In this document: positions 11,259 to 22,300 of the stretch, in pieces
Position numbering within the stretch: the stretch's first letter is position 1
Layout of the letters: the number at the start of each line of letters is the position of its first letter
DNA from: Sporopachydermia quercuum
Lineage: Eukaryota; Ascomycota; Sporopachydermiomycetes; Sporopachydermiales; Sporopachydermiaceae
Length of the DNA: 64,000 bases
NCBI GenBank assembly: GCA_001599295.1
Contig: BCGN01000001.1
Span: forward strand, 434,001 to 498,000
Reading direction: 5' to 3'
Notes under the pieces: generated by a model
Database searches by the model: none
What the model saw: the letters and a program-made list of their open reading frames with translations, nothing else
Told to the model about the DNA's origin: nothing
Made by a program: the position numbers and the translations under genes

Positions 11259-14200
11259 TTACAACTCATAATAAGCTTGTCTACAATCAACAGCAGCTTT
11301 TCTGACACTCCTTTTACCATCACTCAATAATTCACCAAGTTTTCTGATAATGTCTACTTTATATGGCTCCATCGAAGTAATAGAAACATTTCTAGCCATG
11401 GCCAAAAGGCAGGTAATAGCTTCCAGTTTGATGAGAGAACAGCTATTACTATTGCTACTATCCAACATATTTGGGATAATAGTTTGTAAATGAGTCACGG
11501 CCAAAGAGTTCAATTCAGGATCCTCGATACTTTGCGTAATCATTCTTATCGCAGCAGCCTTTGCATTCGAGTTACTGTTGAGAGATATGGTTTGAAGTAA
11601 CAAGGGAAATACCTTTTCGATTTCTGGCATTTTAATTGAATCAGGAATGAATTTGAGAATCAACGACAGTGCAGTAAGATAATTGGATCTTGCAGGAGCT
11701 TGAAAATGATAGATGGTTAGTATTCATATGGAGTGTAGAGCAATTAGAGACGTCTGATCACAGATCAAAGTGGGTAAATCTGGAGTACGAGCCTTTAAAC
11801 ATAGGCCCATTATCGCGTTATATAATCCAAAAGATACATACCATTGGGATTAAGATTGTTAAACCCGCCTAAAATCTCATCTACAGTTAGATTGAAGAAT
11901 TTTTGCTTGAACAGTAGTCTATAGATCAAGTTGTTCTCTTTGCAAAGTATGTCATTATCGACAATAATCATCTCCAATGATTTACTTGCAAAGGAGCCCA
12001 TTTGATCGTCTGGTAATAATTTGATTATTGTTGTAATGTACTTGCTGACAGTTTTATCATTCCGGATTAATAACCCTTTGCATAGCTATTAAGTTCTAGT
12101 TAGTATAATGAAAGAAAGAATTAACAGAATTAACAAATCAAAATGACAAGAAGAAGGAAGATGATCAACAGCAGCGATACAAACAATAATAGTTAGAGGA
12201 ATTGTAAAAGTTACAGTAATAAACAATCAACAGTTTTCTCTGGTGCTAGATAGCAATGATACTACACTTTTTGTTTCACAACTGAGCTGCCAGCTACTAT
12301 TGCAAATCAAAACTTGAGGACATTTGCTTTTCCTTTTACAAAAACCGACTAACACTATCTTCAATATGAACACCAAGCAGATGTTGTACATATCCTAGCT
12401 TCTACCTTTGATAACTACCAAAGCTCTTCATCTACACTTACCCATGATAATATCTCCAGTGCTTTGATCATATCAAGCCTCAAAGTGTTACCAACTTCAA
12501 ATTCAACTTCACGGCTCAGTTCATCCATCAGCCTAGCCACCATAAGACTACTATCATCCCCACTTTTAACCCATTTATTGGAAATAACAGCTATAAATTG
12601 TAGATAACCCATACGAGAAAACGCATTGTCCACAGTTCCAAGAACATCAACGCTTGCCTGAAGCATATGAATAGGCGAAGTTTGATGTTGTTCAAACGAT
12701 GACGTGAAATCTGTTTTCATCGAAACAGCAGCAAAAGCAGAAGCTATAATCACCTCACAGTTTGATGCTTGCTCATTCACTAGCTTAGACATCACCTGAT
12801 CAAAGTAAAATAGATGAATCTTTTCGTCAGAGTTTCTGATAAAGAAACCAACCAATTTTTCAAGTTCGAGTATAATAGATCTTGCTTCATATTCTGCCAA
12901 TTTATTACATTTCTCTTGTTTGCGTGATAATAGTGTATTCATCTTTTCTGCTATCTCAATCAGTTTAGGAAATAAACCCCGAAATATATTGGTCATTGGG
13001 TAAACCCGCGACTTGGGTTTCACAGGTTTAGAGAGTATCTCTGCGGATTGAGGGAAAGCCGACGCCTTTCCAGCATCTTTACGTTCTTCAATGTTATCTG
13101 TCTCCAGTTTATTTTGGATCTCGTTTCCAGCTTCCACTAACTTGTTAACTATTTCCAACAATACTTTCAACACCATATTGATCTCTTTCAACCAAACTTC
13201 TTCTCTAGAAGTCAACTTCATAGTAACATGACCCAAAAGCCTAACAGCCAATACTTCAAACATCACCTGATTTGTGGTAACTATCGATAGGTTATTAAGT
13301 ATCTCTTGTTGAGAGATACTTATGTCATTGTTGCGACTACTAAGAAGAGTCTTCGGGGTAGGGTTCTTGCTGTTACTATTTTCTAAAGATGACACTTCTA
13401 CAGCGTTATCTCTATCTTCCATAATGTCAACTACTTCTTCTTTCTGAGTCTCACTTTCTTTGAATAGCTCGATTAGCAAAGGATAGGTGCTGTTGATAAT
13501 TAAATCCGACCTATTCTTTGAGATTCTCACCAGCCCGTGCAATGAAGCTGCCTTGGTATTTATATTGTCCTCATTGTCAACAATGATAGTATTGAAATAA
13601 TGAATAATAATTCCAATTTCTAAATCATCAAGCAGGTCTTCGATTAGACAGATACTTGTCAGTAGCTCAATAGTTTGGACACGTAAAGAAACCTCAACGT
13701 TAGAAGATCCATTGAGTAGTTGAGAAAGTAATTGAAGAAGAGTATCTTTATATTTGACGATAGAGTCCGCAGAGGGAGATACAACAGTGACAGAAGTTGA
13801 TAAACTTGTAGGAATGGAAGGAGTATTCTTAACAGCTGTTGGCAAAACATTAATGATCATATTAAAACATTCAACTAACGACCTTTGTTTCGCTACTGAT
13901 AGAACAGCAGGAGTATCATATGTACTAAGATCATTACCATCAGCATAAACACTACTGCTATCGTCTGACGTGATTCCACAAACATCAAAGAGAATAGGAA
14001 ATACACTGTCAAGAATGAAATTAAAAGCGTCAATAGAACCACAAGCACAATTTTTAAGAATCAGATAATATGCCTTTGATTTTTGCCCGTCAAGCTTTCT
14101 AACTTCTGGCAATGCTTCTTTCAAGATAGCAGTCAGGAATGAAGTTAAATATGATATACCCTCTTTATCACTGGCAATTATGGTAGAATCTGTCTCACTA

Positions 14201-16665
14201 TTATTTGTACTGGAAGCGTCCTTGTCACTGATTGATTTATCCTTTTCACTAAATCTTCTACTCAACTCTTCAAATACTTTCAGAGNCTTAACTACCATTT
14301 CATCATCATCTCCAACCTGTCCTGAACCATGAATGATCTCATACTTGACGCCGTTAACTATATCTTCATAGTACTGATACAAAATCTCTTTACTGTAGCT
14401 TGCAGTACCCTCTATCATACTATCAAGAACATCCTCCTTGACGCTGGGAATTGTGCTGCCAAGTTTCTCTATCAGTGAGGGAATAACCAACTCAGCTAAT
14501 ATATCATTTCCCGTCAAGCATTTTCTTAGAGCTATTTTCAAATCATCGCCAGAGATTTTATAAGGATCATTACTAGGGGGCTGAAATGTGATCGGGAAAT
14601 AACAAAATGATATATCAAATAGCTGGTTAGAATAATGTGAAATGTTGGATAACTTGGTAATAATTGAATAAAAAGTTGAAAACAATGACATCAGGTTTCT
14701 CGGATCCTTTTCTCCTGAGGTAAGAAGTATATATGTATCTAGAAAGATGTTGATGTTTGATTGGATATCTGATGTGTTAGTATATATGCCGTGCAAACAA
14801 AATGAGGAGGAAATGTTATTTGTAGACAAAAGGAAACCACACACCTAATCTATTCAATCGTGCTGAGTTTCCTTCTGGTCACAACCCATAAATGAACAAA
14901 ATAGCATACAAGAAGTAAACTGATTAACGAAAATATCCAATAGCTTATATACAAGTAATCTTGTAGCATGAGAGTATCTTTTGATGTCTAGTTCATTGGC
15001 AAAGCTGTAAAGGTGTTAGTAAGGAAATAACGCAGCAGGTACAAAAGAAAAGAGAAAGACAAAAAGAGACATGATGACTTTGCTTTCAGACGGGTATAGT
15101 CCTCAAAATAAATGATACTCTTAAGTGATGGCTTAGGGGTTACTTCCTGAAGAGCCGACCACAAAATAGCCAATGTCAGACGAATAACTTGCAAAAAGGA
15201 AATAGACAATCATGGACACTAACACCATACTTGCAGTAGTACTCTTANTGCATGGTGAAGATGGAAATTATCAACTCAAAGAAAGCCAGATGCCATTACT
15301 TTGTTCGAATAAATGTAATGACTGCTAGTTGGGTACCCCAAGACACGGGAATAATGTAACTTGAAAGCCTTAACGCCTTCCCAACCATTGTCATTTTGCA
15401 GTCAATCGAAGACAATATATAACAGATCATTCCATCTATCCAGCGCTCTCAAAACTGAAACATACCTTTTCAGAATTCCTTCAATGAAGTTAGCATTGAA
15501 GCTTTGCATTTTACACAATGAAGTTACTATTATAACTGCACTCTCAACACAATTATCATCTTGAAGTTTTTCGTAGGAAAATTCCAAGAGCACTGTAACT
15601 ATAATGATATGTTAATGAGACGATACTTCGAAATATACAATACTGCATGTGCTAATATGCTAATCCATAACAAATGAGATTTTGTAACTGCAAACTTCGA
15701 GTTTGCACGCAGATGTTTCAAAAAGAAACAAATAACTAGATCAACAGAAATACGTCATATAGACTTTGATGAAGTAAATAATATTCACTGCCGATCAATA
15801 CACAATGATATTGTGCGAGTCTCTGACACTATTTCATTTGAAAATGCTCCGAACAATGTATATTGAGCTAGCTTTTATAGCTGCATCTCATATAAAAGTT
15901 ATCTCTTAAAAAGTCCAGAAAAATACTGCAGACTAAAACAGTACCTTAAGTAATTACAAAGAATAAGACCACTCTCAATGTTATATCAGATCATATCAAA
16001 ATCACTAGCTAACAAAACTTACTCTGAGATTTTGTAAGTGTTTTCTTCGAGAGAGAGGAAAGGACATCGCTGATACACTTTATAGCTATTTGACTGGTTA
16101 GCTATCGTTTTTCTAATAAGTATAATCTATCATTAACAGACTGGTTGAAGTACGAATGAACAGGTGAAGTAAAGAAACTAGTGCAAAAAAGAGAGAGTTG
16201 TAATCATTGGATGATTTACAACAGATTGAATCACAATCAATCAATTCCTCTAGGTCCCTTCTGTTTGCTTCTTTTCGTTTTGTTTTGTTTTAATTAAATA
16301 TTCGTTCATACATACCATTATTCCTTTGAGCATCATCATCGCCAGTCAGAAATCTCTGTAAAGATGNAACAAGTTCTACTAATTTGACCTCTCCCTGATC
16401 GATTTCTTTCAATTGCATGGTTAGTTAATGAATACAACTTATTGTATAATTCGGGCAAAACATGATCCTGATGGGAGAAGAAAGTCACAGTCAATAGATC
16501 TGTCTGTTCTTCTAACTTTATGAGCGAGCATTCCTTCTCCTAGAATGTCATTACGACCAAATCAAAAGCATCCATACTTTTGGCTATTGATTTACTAACA
16601 ACTAATTGCTCATCTTGTCCCCCAGACAGGGCAACAATATAGTTGTTGATTAGTGTATTTGCCAT
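11259..16665 (-). CDS. MET18: MMS19/MET18 HEAT-repeat protein, eight exons
   Basis: Targeting subunit of the cytosolic iron-sulfur assembly (CIA) complex, delivering Fe-S clusters to DNA helicases, polymerases and other nuclear proteins. Inferred exons, 5' to 3': 16665-16578, 16405-16316, 16085-16023, 15592-15466, 15004-14910, 14768-12442, 12085-11842 and 11698-11259. All junction phases agree and the sum is 1158 codons including the stop. Diagnostic blocks are GEKDPRNLM and CYFPITFQPPSNDPYKIS (MMS19 N-terminal domain), then the C-terminal HEAT region with LCKGLLIRND, FKQKFFN and PYKVDIIRKLGELLSDGKRS near the end. Most introns carry CTAAC branch sites. The first donor reads GTATGG, slightly off consensus. 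The N-terminal half is split into very short exons (63-127 bases), so an ORF scan sees only the large sixth exon and fragments. Ns lie at about 16367 (exon 2) and 14286 (exon 6). The family is certain; exons 1-5 were built by signals and alignment from memory and need transcript support. Confidence 0.9.
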
Positions 16666-16951
16666 TCTTCCAACGACAGACTTGCTATCAAAGTATAAAC
16701 AACCTCAGATCGTCTAACGGCGAAGAAAAAAAGAATTATACAACCGCAGACAATGAAGATGTAGATGTCCACTAATCAACAATCATTTAACTTCAAGCTA
16801 CGTCAATTTTCAGTCTATACTACACAATCAAGCCTGCAGACCATANTAAGAAATGAAACTATACAGAAGTTTATTTACTTTTAGTGAATTTGCATTACCT
16901 CCAATTGATTTGTTTATTAAAACTTAACAACATACAAGAAAAAGAAAAAGA

Positions 16952-17047
16952 AGCCCTACGGGGGGCTCGAACCCCCAACCTTGTGATGACTTCAATTCTT
17001 ACTAAGATATTAAGAGTCACACGCTCTACCGATTGAGCTAGCAAGGC
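16952..17047 (-). tRNA. tRNA-Lys(CTT) with a 23-base intron
   Basis: Read on the minus strand, the cloverleaf begins GCCTTGC and ends GTAGGGC plus the discriminator T. The D arm is GCTC-AATCGGTA-GAGC, the anticodon stem is TGTGA/TCACA with loop CTCTTAA, and the T arm is GGGGG-TTCGAGC-CCCCC. The anticodon is CTT (lysine, AAG codons). The intron at 16988-17010 sits after position 37, the canonical place, leaving a mature length of 73. In S. cerevisiae the lysine isoacceptor with an intron is UUU, not CUU. Confidence 0.95.
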
Positions 17048-18680
17048 ACAATTGAATGGTTGGGTAATCGATTATTATTCTGTAAAATAAAAACAAAATT
17101 AGAAAAACACTAGTAGTTGTCTTTTCTTTTTTTTACCTTTTCCTTCTTTTCTCCTTAATAAAAAGTAAAAGCAAATAATCAGCAATATCAATAGTACATT
17201 TATGAAAAGTACAAATAGGAATAGTAAAGTAAATACATAATAAATAGTTGAAAAGGAAAGGGTCACGTGTGAACTATCACATGTCATGAGTGATTAGTAA
17301 ATAGCTTGGTTGTTATACTGTTTAGAGGATTATATACTTATATCGTATATATGCAGCGTATGCATAAGAGTACATAGACGTTAACTTTGTATTTTGAGTT
17401 TGATTTTTAGACCGATCCTCCTCCTATCGTACGTACTTCAGCAATATGAGAAGAAAATATTATATCATTCAGAATGGAAACTTAGTTTGTATGGGAAGTA
17501 GTAGTATTCCAGCGACCAAAATGCTCATTTATATGATCATTTAATTGATTCATCAGAATTATATATGAGACGTTTATATGACTAATTATAGAAGTGAGAC
17601 CTGTGATGGTTGCATTTACAATTTGAACATCAAAAATGACTCTAGTAGACTTATTACGTCCAACACCGATACAATTACGGAGCATAGCATAACGTTGATT
17701 GAAAACGGTGTTTTACTGCAATTTTAGTTTTTCTTTTTTGTATCAGATTTATTTTATTTTGCTCTATATTTAGATCCATTTTCGATTATGGAGAATGAAT
17801 AGTTCAAAACATAAACTTCTTTACTGTTATTTCGAAAATTTGTTTCTCCTGTAGAAGTAACCAGTTAATTGAATCATTTACTCACTGAGTGTATGTTCTT
17901 TGGATCGCTTTCCCATACAATTTTGATCTATCCTTAAAATCTGGAATTGGATATAGCAAGCATGTATGTGCCTTGCTCTCTTACAATTTTTTGCAGGCAC
18001 ACTGCAATTGAGGATGAAGATGCTTAGGTTTCCGTTCCGACAATAGTTTCCCAGGCGTATTCCATTCTTTATTTGAATGTGCTTCCAGCATTATTATGAT
18101 ATTAGTACTACAATATGTAGTGTAGTAATCTATGTAATTCGTTACATAAATGCACAAGAACAGAGATTACAACTCAATGACAATGTCGCCTATAAATATC
18201 TTATTCTGTTGTCCAACATTATGTATATTATAATCTAGAATAACGATAGTTCTAGGAGCTATCTCCGCACGCAGTTCATTCTGTAATATTCTTAAATGAA
18301 AAAGATTGTGGAAATATATATTATTTTTCCACGAAGTTNTAAAATGCTGCACGCTCGCTAAGTCTTATTGGAGCTAAGTAATACATATAGCATAATTATA
18401 AGCGTTAGCTGTGATATGAAACATNCAAAACAAAGAAAAGATTAGAATGGAAATAAGGATTCCAATTCAGTCTGGTATTGGTATGAAACTAGAAACGAGA
18501 ATTCTATTGGCTTGTAACACTAAATTGTAATATTATTGATTCCATAGCTTTTCGGGGGTTATCTATACCAGTAGAATGACTGAGAAGAATTGGCTTCTAT
18601 TAATTACAGAACTATCCCCAAGAAGTAATCCCCAGTGATGGAATCAAAGGATTAAAAATACTATTGTTTCCCTAATCATA
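17048..18680. other. Intergenic, possible stray exon on the minus strand
   Basis: 1.6 kb without a gene I can assemble. The best coding-like piece is on the minus strand at 18276-18167. It follows a TTACAG acceptor-like site, runs about 36 codons (NELRAEIAPRTIVILDYNIH and onward) and ends at a TAA. No partner exon with matching phase was found. Ns lie at about 18339, 18425 and 18689. Confidence 0.35.
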
Positions 18681-19332
18681 TCATTAGANATCGGTGGTGA
18701 TTCAGACTTAATCGCGAGAACATTCTATAAAGCCCGTCCTCATATTATATTCTTTGATGGTGTTGAAAATATGAGAGATTTGGATTCTCAGGATATTGAT
18801 TGATAAGCTTGCCGTTGTTAAAGGATTGACTTTAAGAACTACACCTATTATTCCTGATATGAAAGTTGCCTTTTTTAGATGCCGTGTGGGCGGATCATAC
18901 ATACAACCAACCGTTCAAATCGATAGAGGAGTTATTGCTGAGGCAGTTAGACGTCCTAGAATTGAATGTGGGCAGACAAATACTATGCAAATTGTTCACA
19001 ATGGATCAACATTTGCTGATAAGCAAGTAATCAAGATTGAAGAGATTTCTGATAATATTCCAGACGGTCAGACACCTCAATCTGTCTCTTTGTGCGTTTA
19101 TGACGAATTAGTGGACTCTTGTCGTGAGGGTGATCGATTTGAAGTGACAGGTATATTCAGATCAACTCCAGTGAGAGTAAATCCTGTGCAAATATTGATG
19201 AAACGTTTGTATAAAACATGCATTGATGTCGTTCATATCAAGAAAGTTAAGAAGAGATTAGTAGTTGATGTTACTACTTTAGAGCAAATCGCTAATTCTC
19301 TTAATGCTCCTTCAAGTAGATCTCAATGTTAA
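18681..19332 (+). pseudogene. Truncated MCM4 relic (zinc-finger/OB region only)
   Basis: MCM4 is an ATPase subunit of the MCM2-7 replicative helicase. Here only the N-terminal OB/zinc region remains. A first piece in one frame (about 18681-18800) reads FYKARPHIIF and NMRDLDSQDID. The same domain then continues one frame over, from 18799 to 19332, with DKLAVVKGLTLRTTPIIPDM, STFADKQVIKIEE, IPDGQTPQSVSLCVYDELVD and LYKTCIDVVHIKKV. The break lies at ATTGATTGAT, which looks like a 4-base duplication. Two of the four zinc-finger cysteines are replaced (CRVG and RRPRIEC in place of the CxxC-type pairs). The AAA+ ATPase half, with its Walker motifs, is absent downstream. The remaining 178 codons are otherwise open, so the loss is fairly recent. 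A functional MCM4 must exist elsewhere in the genome. Confidence 0.88.
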
Positions 19333-22300
19333 GGTTATAGTTCCTTTAGCTAGTCAAACTTTCACCAGCTACGTGAATAGAATTTAACCGCATAGAAAGG
19401 AGGTATTTTTTTTCTAAATTCACCGTTAGATAACGTGAAACTAAATATGAGGTACCCCTTCCTGATTACCTTTACTTACCTTTCTGATTACTGTCCCCAT
19501 GTACCTGCACCTTACTCCATAAATAAATAAATCGCCATAAAGCTCCATATAATATTCTCTCCCTTTTCCATTTTCTTTATTGCGCAACTATAGCCTTTCG
19601 CTGGTATTTTGAATTTTATGGAAACAGGTATATAAAACAAGTTAAAATGCATAGATTGAAAGAAGGAGAGCAACCAACTTAACAGCAAGAGAATCTACAT
19701 TTCTTTATAGAAAGAAGCGCATAGAGGNAAGCATAGAGGAGGGTAAATACTGTTGGCTCTAGGCCTTACAAGAAACTGGTGTCAGGTCAGATCGAGAAAA
19801 ACCATAAATAAGTATCCTGAAAAATTCAATAGCCTTTAACTATGTATGTACTTTGTTGGAATTTTTCTTCGGATAATGCTCCAGGATTCTAGATTTGAAA
19901 AAAACTCTAAGTAATTTCAGCCTTTTAAGGGATGCTTTGGAAAATGGCTCATCTGCCTATTCTATTCGCTATATCACATATCAAGTGAATGATTTGTAAC
20001 TCGTTGTTCGTAACTAGTTATTTCTAAATATGATGAAGTTGAATAGGAAAATTATGATTTAGTTCATAATATTGAATTGCAATTTGTATCAATTAGTTCA
20101 GTAAACGATCAGAAGACTTGGGGATCGAATAAACGTTTGTAGACTGTAGGATTAATATTTAACTGCGAGGAAAATAATAAGNATGGATTTAAATTTACCC
20201 AATACATAAGATGTTTATTCCCACATGTTTTCTAAGTATGTATACCACCGGTTTCATACTGACAAATTCTAATCCCCAAAGGTATGTGGCCATTGCATAT
20301 GACATAATTGTATGGGACTCAAACAAGCAATCTATCTAAGAAAAGTTGTCTATGTCTAATCCTAATTGATTCTTTTCAGTTCGGCATAATAAACCAATTT
20401 GGGTAGGCTACGCTTTTCTTTGAGTTTATGCAGAAATTTATATCTTGATTCATAGATGCCATTCTTGTCTTCAATAATTGCTGTAACCCATTTTGAAATG
20501 GAAGAACTTCATGTACCATTGGTTATTTACACAAGTAGAGTTTTCAAATGTTCTATTGAAAAACCAGTGCTGTAACAACAATATAAGAGACTCTGAAGCT
20601 ATTATTGTTGAACCTTCCATATTCTAAAAGATACTTCTAGTTAGTACATTTGAGAATTTGTCATTCTCTTTATTATTATAAAGAGAATATTTTAAGACTT
20701 TTTTATTATTTTTTATTATTTTTATTATTTTTTTGCTTCCACTCTTCTGAATAGTTTCCAATGGTATCAATCAAATACATTACGCACAATTGGCATATTA
20801 AGTGGGAATATGGAGCTATTGCTTTATAATCCTAGTATGGTTCTGTTTCGCTTGATAATCCAGAATCAATCTTCATCACTCAGAATTTTAATTATTATAA
20901 ATATAGAAATAAATGCCGATTGCTGTAAGTATTATCAATATCAGAAATAGATAGATGCCAGACTAAAAAATGTATATTTGTCGATCTACGTATTGATTTC
21001 ATTTTTTAATGATCAGATCTAGGTGAAAGAATTCGTTAGTACAAAGGAAAATGACAAGATAATGTTGAACAAGAAAGTTGTATTCTAAATATACATGCAT
21101 GTGAATAATAAGGTTACTTACTATAGGAATACGAGTGTTAGCAGATCAATATTAACAATTTTTTTTTCTTTTCCCTTTTTTAAGGCAGTGAGTGATACAA
21201 GAAAGCTTACGAATTATTATAGTTTGAAATTAGGTTTTAAGCTTTGGGAAACAATACTTCATATTTTTCACAAGCTGGCGGAGAATTCTAAGACTCCACA
21301 ATATGCAGTCATTACTTTCTTTTTTAAATCAGATATTCCCGACTCAGCATCGGACATCAAATTGAGAATTAGTTTTATATGGGTAATTGTTTTACTTTAA
21401 TTTAAATTCAGATAGCAGAAATTGCGGAATCCCGTTAATATCTAGCAAATAAGGTTGCATTCTTTGCTTTTACTGCACGGTAGTCGTTTGTGGTGAATTA
21501 TCATGTAACAAACACATGGAACCCAAACTCTGAGCAGTAAGCAATTATATAACTAGACTATAACGTTTTCTTTCTGATATTTACCTATGATAAGTATTCN
21601 TAGTTATTCCGTTAGATTTTACAGATAGTTCTCATAACTGAGGGGTAATCTGTCTTTGTTCTAATGTTATCTTAAAAGAAAAAAAAAAAAATGAAATACG
21701 TCTCCTACGTTTCAGTCGAGAAATCTAAAAAGTAACACTACTCTCAAATCGAATTACAGTATTGTGGATGTAACAATTCGTATACATAGTTTTGGATATT
21801 TTTTCTTTTATCAAATAGATTTGAGTTTACTACTTTAATTTATCTGCTCAATACAAAGTGAGTATTACATCAAGTAGAGGGGAATCATTTATAATATACA
21901 AAACCGATATATAAGAAGAAGGATACAAATACACAGATTTGGAACCTCAGTTCACATCTCCAAATTGAACCAAGAGCGACTATGTTTGGCTCTCCGCAGT
22001 ACTATTGAATGAATGTCCTTCTGAATAGTTTCCGAAGAGAAGTCAAGTCTGTGAACAAACTTACCCAATGAAATTTCCTAGTTTCATTCTCATTTTTCTA
22101 CTGTAAAACATGATTATATGCCTGCATTTTGGTGAATTAATAGCTTGTAATTAAGGATAGATCGTTCCTTCTACTTTTAATCAATCACTTGCTAATAGGT
22201 TCCATCACAAGTAACCTTGCACCACAAAATGAATTAGGTAAAGAGAGAAGGTTCTCAGAATTTGCATCTATAAATTTGTGTTCACATATGTTGTACTTGT

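Noticed and set aside
13659-13948. Antisense frames within the large MMS19 exon
   Set aside because: Shadow frames of a conserved gene.
21095-21180. N-terminal part of the 101-codon frame at 21095
   Set aside because: The first 28 codons are Phe/Ser-rich and run through a T tract. If anything here is coding, it begins after the TTTTTTAAG at 21182.
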